Of a stretch of DNA of 52,516 nt, positions 45,724-52,516 are shown in pieces (position 1 is the stretch's first letter; every line of letters begins with the position of its first letter). Below the pieces are notes generated by a model. That model did no database searches, had not been told where the DNA came from, and worked only from the letters and a program-made list of their open reading frames with translations. Where the stretch lies: NCBI RefSeq assembly GCF_001270065.2, contig NZ_LFYT02000030.1:1-52516 (forward strand). The letters run 5' to 3'. Origin of the DNA: Limnohabitans planktonicus II-D5. Lineage in GTDB: Bacteria > Pseudomonadota > Gammaproteobacteria > Burkholderiales > Burkholderiaceae_C. Both the position numbers and the translations under genes were made by a program.

Positions 45724-46230
45724 TCAGCCTTGAGCTTGAGCCAACAGCGTCGCGGCATCGCTGACTTCAAATTTGCCCGGGCCTTCAACGTTCAAAGTGG
45801 CAACTTTGCCATCTTTCACCAACATGGAGTAGCGGTTGCTGCGCACGCCCATGCCGCGTGATGTCAGGTCCAGTGTCAAACCTGTGGCCTTGCTGAAATC
45901 ACCGCTGCCGTCGCCCAACATGCGCACCTTTGTGCCAGTTTTCTGCTCACGTGCCCAGGCACCCATGACGAAAGCATCATTCACACTCACACACCAGATT
46001 TCATCAACGCCAGCTGCTTTCAGAGCGTCGTGGTTTTCAACATAACCGGGTACATGTTTGGCTGAACAAGTGGGCGTGAAAGCTCCAGGCAATGCAAACA
46101 AGGCGACGGTCTTGCCAGCCGTGGCTTGGGCCACATCCACGGGATTGGGGCCAATGCTGCAACCGTTGCCTTCCACCTCGACATATTCCATCAGTGTGGC
46201 TGCAGGTAGCGTGTCTCCGACTTTGATCAT
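45724..46230 (-). CDS. Peroxiredoxin (Prx5-type)
   Basis: A 168-aa thiol peroxidase of the Prx5/AhpE-like TSA family. The peroxidatic Cys is C55 in PGAFTPTCSAKHVPGY. Other cysteines at about C24 and C80 could act in resolving; glutaredoxin or glutathione is the usual reductant. The ATG at 46230 has GGAG 6 bases upstream, so it is preferred to the ATG at 46242. It lies just downstream of the S10 cluster but is separated from it by a terminator. Confidence 0.95.
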   Translation of the reverse strand: MIKVGDTLPAATLMEYVEVEGNGCSIGPNPVDVAQATAGKTVALFALPGAFTPTCSAKHVPGYVENHDALKAAGVDEIWCVSVNDAFVMGAWAREQKTGTKVRMLGDGSGDFSKATGLTLDLTSRGMGVRSNRYSMLVKDGKVATLNVEGPGKFEVSDAATLLAQAQG

Positions 46231-46270
46231 GTGTTGCTCCATATTTGAGAAATGGCAGTATTGCCAGGAA

Positions 46271-46300
46271 AAAAAAACGACCCACTATTGTGGGTCGTTT
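46271..46300 (-). terminator. Terminator of the S10 ribosomal cluster
   Basis: AAACGACCCAC pairs with GTGGGTCGTTT around TATT. On the minus strand a long T-run follows. It lies about 30 bases past the rpsQ stop and ends the ribosomal transcript before the peroxiredoxin gene. Confidence 0.92.
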
Positions 46301-46331
46301 TCAGAAAGTTTGCAGAAGTCCGGTTTTTGAC

Positions 46332-46607
46332 TCAGACCGCTTCGGCTTTCTGCACCAGGCGGCTGGCCACCCAGTTTTTGGTCTTCGAAATCGGGCGGCT
46401 TTCCGTGATTTCGATGGTGTCGCCCAGGTGGTATTGACCTGTTTCGTCGTGCGCGTGGTACTTGCTCGACTTGGCCACGATCTTGCCGTAGAGGGCGTGT
46501 TTCACACGACGCTCAACCAGCACGGTCACGGTTTTGGCGCGCTTGTCGCTGACCACCTTGCCAATCAAGGTGCGCTTGAGGGATGTTTTAGCTTCCGTCA
46601 TGGTCAC
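46332..46607 (-). CDS. rpsQ: 30S ribosomal protein S17
   Basis: A 91-aa S17 with an OB-fold that binds 16S r[52 protein letters not shown]. Length is normal. It starts 3 bases after rpmC and is the last gene of the cluster; a terminator, not rplN, follows. Confidence 0.97.
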   Translation of the reverse strand: MTMTEAKTSLKRTLIGKVVSDKRAKTVTVLVERRVKHALYGKIVAKSSKYHAHDETGQYHLGDTIEITESRPISKTKNWVASRLVQKAEAV

Positions 46608-46610
46608 TCC

Positions 46611-46805
46611 TTACTTGGCGGCTTGCTTTTGGGCAAGGATGGTTTTGGCACGGGCGATGGCACGGCGAGTCTGGCTCAGCGTACCGGTGTTGCCGAGTTG
46701 TTGCGTGGCTTTTTGCATACGAAGGCCAAAGTGGGCTTTTTGCAGCGCTTTGATTTCGTCTTTCACACCAGCAACGTCTTTTTGGCGCAATTCAGCAGCG
46801 TTCAT
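46611..46805 (-). CDS. rpmC: 50S ribosomal protein L29
   Basis: A 64-aa L29, a two-helix protein at the exit tunnel of the large subunit: [57 protein letters not shown]. Normal length, between rplP and rpsQ. Confidence 0.97.
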   Translation of the reverse strand: MNAAELRQKDVAGVKDEIKALQKAHFGLRMQKATQQLGNTGTLSQTRRAIARAKTILAQKQAAK

Positions 46806-46822
46806 TTCTTGTTTCTCCTGAA

Positions 46823-47239
46823 TTATTGGCCAATCATGCGAGCCACAAAAGTGGTGCGCAGGGGCAACTTGGCAGCTGCCAATTTGAAGGCTTCGCGGGC
46901 CAACTCTTCTGGCACGCCTACGATTTCGTAGAGCACCTTACCGGGTTGGATCTCGGCCACGTAGTATTCGGGGTTACCTTTACCGTTACCCATACGCACT
47001 TCAGCAGGCTTGGTGGAAATCGGCTTGTCAGGGAACACACGAATCCAGATACGACCGCCACGCTTGACGTGACGGGAAATCGCACGACGTGCGGATTCGA
47101 TCTGGCGGGCCGTCAAACGGCCACGATCTGTGGACTTCAGACCGAAGTCACCGAACGCCACCGTGTTGCCACGGGTAGCGACGCCGGTGTTGCGGCCTTT
47201 CTGTTCCTTGCGGAACTTTCTGCGAGCAGGTTGCAGCAT
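46823..47239 (-). CDS. rplP: 50S ribosomal protein L16
   Basis: A 138-aa L16, which binds 23S rRNA near the A site: [35 protein letters not shown], then [44 protein letters not shown]. Normal length; follows rpsC. Confidence 0.98.
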   Translation of the reverse strand: MLQPARRKFRKEQKGRNTGVATRGNTVAFGDFGLKSTDRGRLTARQIESARRAISRHVKRGGRIWIRVFPDKPISTKPAEVRMGNGKGNPEYYVAEIQPGKVLYEIVGVPEELAREAFKLAAAKLPLRTTFVARMIGQ

Positions 47240-47250
47240 GTAATTACTCC

Positions 47251-48129
47251 TTATTGACCGTCAGCTGCTGCAGCTGGCGCGGCGACTGTGCGTACGCGCT
47301 TAACGGCGGGTTTGGCATCACTACCTGCACCGGCGGGCTTGTCGCTACCGTCAGTGGGGGCTGTGTTGGTGCCAGCGGGGCGACGTGGGCCACCACGACG
47401 ATCGCCCGTTGGGCGGTCGCCAGGACGTGCATCACGACGTGGACCACGTGGGCGGCGCTCTTCTTCTGCACGTGGCTCAGCCAGTGCAGGCGCATCGTTG
47501 CGGCCCAGTGTGTCACCTTTGTAGACCCAGACCTTGACACCAATGATGCCGTAGGTGGTCTTGGCTTCAGAAGTGGCGTAGTCGATGTCAGCGCGCAGGG
47601 TGTGCAATGGCACACGGCCTTCGCGATACCACTCGGTACGCGCAATTTCGATACCGTTCAAACGGCCAGCCGACATGATCTTGATGCCTTGGGCACCCAG
47701 ACGCATGGCGTTTTGCATGGCACGCTTCATGGCGCGACGGAACATGATCCGCTTTTCGAGCTGCTGGGTGATGCTGTCAGCGATCAGTTGAGCATCGATT
47801 TCAGGCTTGCGCACTTCTTCGATGTTGACTGCCACAGGCACACCCAGACGAACAGCGAGTTCTTTCTTGAGCAACTCGATGTCTTCGCCTTTTTTACCGA
47901 TCACCACACCTGGACGAGCCGAGAAGATGGTGATGCGGGCGCTCTTGGCGGGACGCTCGATGAGCACGCGGGAAACCGCAGCATTTTTGAGCTTTGCCTT
48001 GAGGTACTCACGCACCTTGATGTCTTCGGCCAGCATGCCGGCGAAGTCTTTGTTGCTCGCGTACCAGCGGCTTGCCCAGTTACGGCTGACAGCCAGGCGG
48101 AAACCGGTAGGATGGATTTTCTGTCCCAT
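47251..48129 (-). CDS. rpsC: 30S ribosomal protein S3, long C-terminus
   Basis: S3 forms part of the mRNA entry tunnel. The KH domain ([18 protein letters not shown]) and C-terminal S3 domain are normal. At 292 aa it is about 60 residues longer than E. coli S3. The extra tail from about residue 225 is Arg/Gly/Pro/Asp- then Ala-rich ([23 protein letters not shown]) and looks disordered. Such tails are seen in related betaproteobacteria; a function is unknown. Confidence 0.97.
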   Translation of the reverse strand: MGQKIHPTGFRLAVSRNWASRWYASNKDFAGMLAEDIKVREYLKAKLKNAAVSRVLIERPAKSARITIFSARPGVVIGKKGEDIELLKKELAVRLGVPVAVNIEEVRKPEIDAQLIADSITQQLEKRIMFRRAMKRAMQNAMRLGAQGIKIMSAGRLNGIEIARTEWYREGRVPLHTLRADIDYATSEAKTTYGIIGVKVWVYKGDTLGRNDAPALAEPRAEEERRPRGPRRDARPGDRPTGDRRGGPRRPAGTNTAPTDGSDKPAGAGSDAKPAVKRVRTVAAPAAAADGQ

Positions 48130-48141
48130 AGTTCTTCCTGA

Positions 48142-48471
48142 TTAATTGCCGACCGTCACATACACATGGCATGTGGGCTTGCTGATGCGGTTGCCACGGC
48201 CTTTGGCGCGGGCAGTGAAACGCTTGAGCGTTGTGCCTTGCTCGACGTAGATGGTTTTCACCTTCAACTCGTCGATGTCAGCACCGTCGTTGTGTTCAGC
48301 GTTGGCGATGGCGGACTCGAGAACTTTCTTGACGATGCCCGCAGCTTTTTTCTGCGTGAATGTCAGGATGTTCAGAGCTTGATCCACTTTTTTACCGCGA
48401 ATCAAATCGGCGACCAGGCGGCCTTTATCGACCGACAAACGGACGCCCCGGAGGACTGCACGTGTTTCCAT
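48142..48471 (-). CDS. rplV: 50S ribosomal protein L22
   Basis: A 109-aa L22, whose beta hairpin lines the exit tunnel: [36 protein letters not shown] and the C-terminal [28 protein letters not shown]. Normal length. Between rpsS and rpsC. Confidence 0.98.
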   Translation of the reverse strand: METRAVLRGVRLSVDKGRLVADLIRGKKVDQALNILTFTQKKAAGIVKKVLESAIANAEHNDGADIDELKVKTIYVEQGTTLKRFTARAKGRGNRISKPTCHVYVTVGN

Positions 48472-48480
48472 GGTCTTTCC

Positions 48481-48759
48481 TTATTTCTTCTGGACTTTTT
48501 TGTCCGCAGGGTGACCCTTGAATGTCCGGGTCAGTGCGAATTCGCCCAATTTGTGGCCAACCATTTGGTCAGTCACATACACAGGAACGTGTTGCTTGCC
48601 GTTGTGAACGGCGATGGTCAGACCGATGAAATCGGGCAAAACCATGGAGCGACGCGACCATGTCTTGACGGGCTTTTTGTCTTTGGTGGCAACGGCTTTT
48701 TCAACCTTGGCCAACAAATGGTGGTCAACGAATGGACCCTTTTTGAGAGAGCGTGTCAT
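48481..48759 (-). CDS. rpsS: 30S ribosomal protein S19
   Basis: A 92-aa S19 from the head of the small subunit: [73 protein letters not shown]. Normal length. Between rplB and rplV. Confidence 0.98.
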   Translation of the reverse strand: MTRSLKKGPFVDHHLLAKVEKAVATKDKKPVKTWSRRSMVLPDFIGLTIAVHNGKQHVPVYVTDQMVGHKLGEFALTRTFKGHPADKKVQKK

Positions 48760-48769
48760 TGTCTAACCC

Positions 48770-49594
48770 TTACTTCTTGCGACGCGACACGATCATGACC
48801 TGTGTGCGCTTGTTGTTACGGGTACGGTAGCCCTTGGTGAGGTTGCCCCACGGGTCTACTGCATGACGGCCTTCGCCGGTACGGCCTTCGCCACCACCGT
48901 GCGGGTGATCCACCGGGTTCATGGCCACGCCACGAACGGTTGGACGGATACCCATCCAACGCTTGACACCGGCCTTGCCCAATTGGCGCAGGCTGTGCTC
49001 TTCGTTGGCGACTTCACCGATGGTTGCACGGCACTCGATGTGGATCTTGCGAACTTCACCGGAGCGCATACGCACTTGAGCGTAGATGCCTTCGCGAGCC
49101 AGCAAAGTGGCCGAAGCACCTGCCGAGCGAGCGATCTGTGCACCAGCACCGGGCTTGAGCTCGATGCAGTGGATGGTCGAACCCACAGGAATGTTGCGGA
49201 TAGGCAAAGTGTTGCCAGCGCGGATGGGAGCTTCTGCACCCGACATCAGCGTTGCACCGGCTTCAATGCCACGGGGGGCAATGATGTAACGGCGCTCGCC
49301 ATCGGCGTAGCACAGCAAAGCAATGTGCGCTGTACGGTTAGGGTCGTACTCGATGCGTTCGACTTTGGCCGGAATCGCATCTTTGTTGCGCTTGAAGTCC
49401 ACCACGCGGTAGTGGTGCTTGTGACCACCGCCTTTGTGGCGTGTGGTGATGTGACCGTTGTTGTTACGGCCCGACTTCTGGTGCTGGGGTTCCAGCAACG
49501 GCGCATAGCCCTCACCTTTGTGCAGGTGGTCACGGGTGACCTTCACCACGCCACGACGGCCTGGGGATGTCGGTTTGATCTTGATGACAGCCAT
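48770..49594 (-). CDS. rplB: 50S ribosomal protein L2
   Basis: A 274-aa L2, needed for subunit association and peptidyl transfer. The C-terminal [20 protein letters not shown] carries the conserved His near the catalytic centre. Normal length; lies between rplW and rpsS. Confidence 0.98.
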   Translation of the reverse strand: MAVIKIKPTSPGRRGVVKVTRDHLHKGEGYAPLLEPQHQKSGRNNNGHITTRHKGGGHKHHYRVVDFKRNKDAIPAKVERIEYDPNRTAHIALLCYADGERRYIIAPRGIEAGATLMSGAEAPIRAGNTLPIRNIPVGSTIHCIELKPGAGAQIARSAGASATLLAREGIYAQVRMRSGEVRKIHIECRATIGEVANEEHSLRQLGKAGVKRWMGIRPTVRGVAMNPVDHPHGGGEGRTGEGRHAVDPWGNLTKGYRTRNNKRTQVMIVSRRKK

Positions 49595-49596
49595 GA

Positions 49597-49911
49597 TTAC
49601 GCAGCCTCCCCAGACAGGTTCAGCTCTTGACCTGGTTGCAGCGTGACATAAGCCTTGCGAACGTTGTCGCGACGGCCAATGGTCTTGCCAAAACGCTTGG
49701 TCTTGCCTTTGGTATTCACCACAGACACGCCTTTAACCTCGACCTTGAACATCAATTCCACAGCGGCTTTGATTTCAGGCTTGGTAGCGTCCTGCAGCAC
49801 TTTGAATGTCACAGCATTGGATTTTTCAGCAACCATGGTGGCCTTTTCGGACACGATGGGAGCGACCAGCACGGACATCAGACGACCTTCGTCAAACTTC
49901 ACGGCGCTCAT
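49597..49911 (-). CDS. rplW: 50S ribosomal protein L23
   Basis: A 104-aa L23, docking site for trigger factor and SRP at the exit tunnel: [49 protein letters not shown]. It overlaps rplD by 4 bases (ATGA). An internal ATG gives a slightly shorter alternative (MSVLVAP). Confidence 0.97.
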   Translation of the reverse strand: MSAVKFDEGRLMSVLVAPIVSEKATMVAEKSNAVTFKVLQDATKPEIKAAVELMFKVEVKGVSVVNTKGKTKRFGKTIGRRDNVRKAYVTLQPGQELNLSGEAA

Positions 49912-50528
49912 GCGAACATCTCCTTGAGTTTGTCCATGGCACCTTTGGTCACGAGGACTTTCTTGAAGTTCACCAAAGACACGGGATCGGCGTAACGAGG
50001 CTCAACAATCAGGATGTTGATCAGGTTGCGCGATGCCAAGTACAGGTTTTCGTCGACTTCGTCAGCGATCACCAGCACGTTGTCCAGGCTCATGGCCTTG
50101 AACTTGGCAGCCAGTGCTTTCGTCTTGGGGGTCTCGACTTTGAAGGAATCCACCACAGCCAGACGGCCTTCGCGGGCCAACTGCGAGAAGATCGAAGCCA
50201 TACCGGCGCGGTACATCTTCTTGTTGATCTTCTGAGTGAAGTTTTCGTCGGGCATGTTCGGGAAAATCCGACCACCGCCACGCCACAGAGGCGAGGAAGT
50301 CATACCTGCACGTGCGCGACCCGTACCTTTTTGTTTGAAAGGCTTCTTGGTGGAATGGTGAACTTGTTCACGGTCCTTTTGGGCGCGAGTGCCTTGACGG
50401 GCGTTTGCCTGATAAGCCACCACGATCTGGTGAATCAGGGCTTCGTTGTATTCACGACCGAACACGGTTTCAGGCGCATCCACTTTGGAAGCGGCTTGAC
50501 CTTGGTCGTTCAGGAGTTCGAGCTGCAT
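49908..50528 (-). CDS. rplD: 50S ribosomal protein L4
   Basis: A 206-aa L4, whose long loop ([48 protein letters not shown]) reaches the exit tunnel. In E. coli L4 also represses the S10 operon; whether it does so here is unknown. Its start overlaps the rplC stop by one base (TGATG). Confidence 0.97.
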   Translation of the reverse strand: MQLELLNDQGQAASKVDAPETVFGREYNEALIHQIVVAYQANARQGTRAQKDREQVHHSTKKPFKQKGTGRARAGMTSSPLWRGGGRIFPNMPDENFTQKINKKMYRAGMASIFSQLAREGRLAVVDSFKVETPKTKALAAKFKAMSLDNVLVIADEVDENLYLASRNLINILIVEPRYADPVSLVNFKKVLVTKGAMDKLKEMFA

Positions 50529-51193
50529 CAGTTCGCTCCTTTAACTTTTACGGCGGGACGCACGGTCACAAAACCACCTTTGGAACCGGGGATAGCACCT
50601 TTGATCATCAAAAGACCACGGGCTTCGTCAACGCGGACCACGGCCAGATTCTGGGTAGTGCAAGTGACATCGCCAAGGTGACCCGACATTTTTTTGCCAG
50701 GGAACACGCGGCCAGGATCTTGCGCCATCGAAATCGAACCAGGCACGTTGTGCGAACGGCTGTTACCGTGCGATGCGCGCTGCGATTTGAAGTTGTGACG
50801 CTTGATGGTGCCGGTGAAGCCTTTACCGATGGAAGTGCCTTGCACGTCCACTTTCTGGCCCACAGCAAACACGGCAGCCACAGGCACAGTCGCGCCTGCG
50901 GCGTACTGGGCGGCCGTGTCAGCGGTCACGCGGAATTCTTGAATGATTTCACCGGCTTCAACACCGGCTTTGGCCAGGTGACCTGCGATAGGCTTGGTCA
51001 CGCGTGATGCCCTGCGGGCACCAAATGTCACTTGCAAAGCGACATAGCCATCGTTCTCTTGGGTTTTGACCTGGGATACGCGGTTGTTAGACACATCCAC
51101 CACTGTGACAGGAACTGCATCCCCATCATCAGTGAACAGACGCATCATGCCCACCTTGCGACCCAGCAACCCGAGGGAGTTGCTCAGACTCAT
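50528..51193 (-). CDS. rplC: 50S ribosomal protein L3
   Basis: A 221-aa L3, which organises the peptidyl-transferase region: [27 protein letters not shown], with the central loop [36 protein letters not shown]. The ATG at 51193 was chosen over the longer frame. A 182-base gap with two hairpins separates it from rpsJ. Confidence 0.97.
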   Translation of the reverse strand: MSLSNSLGLLGRKVGMMRLFTDDGDAVPVTVVDVSNNRVSQVKTQENDGYVALQVTFGARRASRVTKPIAGHLAKAGVEAGEIIQEFRVTADTAAQYAAGATVPVAAVFAVGQKVDVQGTSIGKGFTGTIKRHNFKSQRASHGNSRSHNVPGSISMAQDPGRVFPGKKMSGHLGDVTCTTQNLAVVRVDEARGLLMIKGAIPGSKGGFVTVRPAVKVKGAN

Positions 51194-51268
51194 TGTTTTC
51201 TCCAAAACTTTCACCGCAGCCACTTCAATTGGCGACCACGTTTGGTGTGTGAAAGACTGTTAATAAAT

Positions 51269-51333
51269 CTCACCCCAAAAGAGGTGAGCCTGAAATTATA
51301 GCCCGACTCAGCATTTCTGGCAAGTCGGGCTAT
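51269..51333 (-). promoter_or_regulatory. Two hairpins between rpsJ and rplC
   Basis: An 11-base-pair hairpin (51298-51308 with 51323-51333) and a 6-base-pair hairpin (CTCACC 51269-51274 with GGTGAG 51283-51288) lie in the long gap upstream of rplC. In the transcribed (minus) direction neither is followed by a clean T-run; the larger has T5 only on the plus strand. They may form a leader of rplC, a partial terminator after tuf-rpsJ, or an RNA-processing site. Confidence 0.55.
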
Positions 51334-51375
51334 TTTTCAAGTTGTTGAATGGCTTTTCAGCCACCCTAAACCGCA

Positions 51376-51690
51376 TTACTGCAGCTTGATTTCGACGTCC
51401 ACGCCTGCGGGCAGATCGAGTTTCATCAAGGCGTCCACTGTTTTGTCAGTGGGGTCCACGATGTCCATCAAACGCTGGTGCGTACGGATTTCCAACTGGT
51501 CGCGGCTGGTTTTGTTGACGTGCGGCGAGCGCAGGATGTCAAAACGCTTCATGCGTGTTGGCAAAGGCACAGGGCCCTTGACAATCGCGCCGGTACGCTT
51601 GGCAGTGTCAACGATCTCGGCAGCGGACTGGTCGATCAATTTGTAATCAAACGCCTTCAGGCGGATGCGAATTTTTTGCTTGGATGACAT
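51376..51690 (-). CDS. rpsJ: 30S ribosomal protein S10
   Basis: A 104-aa S10 (also NusE): [77 protein letters not shown]. Normal length. It lies 75 bases downstream of tuf, as part of the str-type transcript, and 182 bases before rplC. The start at 51690 fits the family. Confidence 0.98.
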   Translation of the reverse strand: MSSKQKIRIRLKAFDYKLIDQSAAEIVDTAKRTGAIVKGPVPLPTRMKRFDILRSPHVNKTSRDQLEIRTHQRLMDIVDPTDKTVDALMKLDLPAGVDVEIKLQ

Positions 51691-51765
51691 GTCAATTCCT
51701 TGTGGTGATTTTCTGCTTGCTACAGTGCAATGGCCAGGCCACTGCACTGCGGCGCCACAAAAGAA

Positions 51766-52516
51766 TTAAGCGATGATCTTGGCAACCACGCCAGCGCCAA
51801 CCGTGCGGCCGCCTTCGCGGATAGCGAAACGCAGACCTTCTTCCATGGCGATGGGGTTGATCAACTTCACAGTGATCGACACGTTGTCACCAGGCATCAC
51901 CATCTCTTTGCCTTCTGGCAATTCGATAGCGCCGGTCACGTCAGTCGTACGGAAGTAGAACTGGGGACGGTAGTTGTTGAAGAAAGGCGTGTGACGACCA
52001 CCTTCGTCTTTGGACAAGACATAGATCTCGCCCGTGAAGTGGGTGTGGGGCTTGATAGAACCTGGCTTGCACAGCACTTGGCCGCGCTCGACGTCTTCAC
52101 GCTTGGTGCCACGCAACAAGATACCGACGTTGTCACCCGCTTGACCTTGGTCCAGCAGCTTGCGGAACATCTCAACGCCTGTGCAAGTGGTCTTGACCGT
52201 GTCTTTGATACCGACGATTTCGATTTCTTCGCCGACTTTGACGATACCGCGCTCGATACGGCCGGTCACCACAGTGCCGCGACCGGAGATGGAGAACACG
52301 TCTTCCACGGGCATCAGGAATGCGCCGTCCACTGCACGCTCAGGTGTAGGGATGTAAGTGTCCAAAGCGTCAGCCAGCTTCATGATGGCTTCTTCGCCCA
52401 AAGGACCTTTGTCGCCTTCCAGGGCCATCTTGGCTGAGCCTTGGATGATCGGTGTGTCGTCGCCTGGGAAGTCGTACTTGGACAACAACTCACGCACTTC
52501 CATCTCGACCAACTCG
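51766..52516 (-). CDS. tuf: Elongation factor Tu, 3' part
   Basis: Partial: the 5' end lies beyond the window. The visible ~250 residues cover the end of the G domain and domains 2 and 3: [47 protein letters not shown], then [21 protein letters not shown] and the terminal [22 protein letters not shown]. It delivers aminoacyl-tRNA to the ribosome. It is probably one of two tuf copies, as in most betaproteobacteria, which cannot be checked here. Confidence 0.98.
   Translation of the reverse strand, partial: ELVEMEVRELLSKYDFPGDDTPIIQGSAKMALEGDKGPLGEEAIMKLADALDTYIPTPERAVDGAFLMPVEDVFSISGRGTVVTGRIERGIVKVGEEIEIVGIKDTVKTTCTGVEMFRKLLDQGQAGDNVGILLRGTKREDVERGQVLCKPGSIKPHTHFTGEIYVLSKDEGGRHTPFFNNYRPQFYFRTTDVTGAIELPEGKEMVMPGDNVSITVKLINPIAMEEGLRFAIREGGRTVGAGVVAKIIA

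Noticed and set aside
47254..48141. Plus-strand frame of 295 codons
   Set aside because: It is antisense to rpsC.
51298..51337. Plus-strand terminator downstream of rplC
   Set aside because: The hairpin has T5 on the plus strand, but no plus-strand gene is present here; it is described as a leader structure instead.

Overview
The window looks like chromosomal DNA of a betaproteobacterium in the order Burkholderiales, most likely family Comamonadaceae (a freshwater Limnohabitans/Rhodoferax-type organism). This is inferred from protein character and gene order: tuf-rpsJ-rplC...rpmC-rpsQ, atpIBEFHAGDC, ybeD-lipB-lipA, and an EIIA(Man)-HPr-EI set without sugar permeases. No database search was possible. 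Most of the window is dense housekeeping sequence.

Layout. 0.1-3.9 kb: an RRM RNA-binding protein, radA, a small membrane protein, ilvE and a zinc-finger protein. 3.9-6.5 kb: three glycosyltransferases (two GT2, one GT4) of an LPS-core or surface-glycan type; the last two are clearly more A+T-rich than their surroundings. 6.7-8.1 kb: a 1402-bp IS4-family insertion sequence with perfect 21-bp terminal inverted repeats but no visible target duplication. 8.1-15.3 kb: ampG, an M48 peptidase, an array of ~123-bp palindromic repeats, an MBL-fold hydrolase, a methyltransferase, an SMP-30-like protein, and divergent xthA/pyrE whose start codons overlap. 15.3-16.1 kb: an intergenic stretch with a REP doublet, an orphan terminator and a strongly A+T-rich promoter-proximal tract.

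16.1-22.5 kb is the most distinctive part. It holds a complete type I secretion apparatus (TolC-like outer membrane protein, LapB-like ABC transporter with a cysteine-less C39-like domain, HlyD-like adaptor). Two regulator-like genes follow in tight succession: an excisionase/MerR-type winged helix fused to a degenerate receiver with Glu at the phospho-acceptor position, and a RodZ-like HTH protein with a Pro-rich linker and one membrane segment. No secreted substrate is visible. This is the best candidate for an undescribed system: a type I exporter with co-encoded, apparently phosphorylation-independent regulators.

22.9-33.1 kb: tRNA-Arg(CCG), a membrane-anchored cytochrome c, a YheT-type hydrolase group, and the whole F1Fo ATP synthase operon on the minus strand. 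33.3-36.7 kb: a CopD-like protein, ybeD-lipB-lipA and a YghU-type glutathione transferase. 36.7-41.0 kb (minus): EI, HPr, EIIA, an MFS transporter and a lipoprotein. 41.1-46.2 kb: a CoA-transferase/hydrolase pair, a TlpA-like thioredoxin, cytochrome c' divergent from cytochrome b561, a GNAT acetyltransferase and a peroxiredoxin. 46.3-52.5 kb (minus): the S10 ribosomal protein cluster with rpsJ and the 3' part of tuf, ending in a terminator after rpsQ rather than running into rplN.
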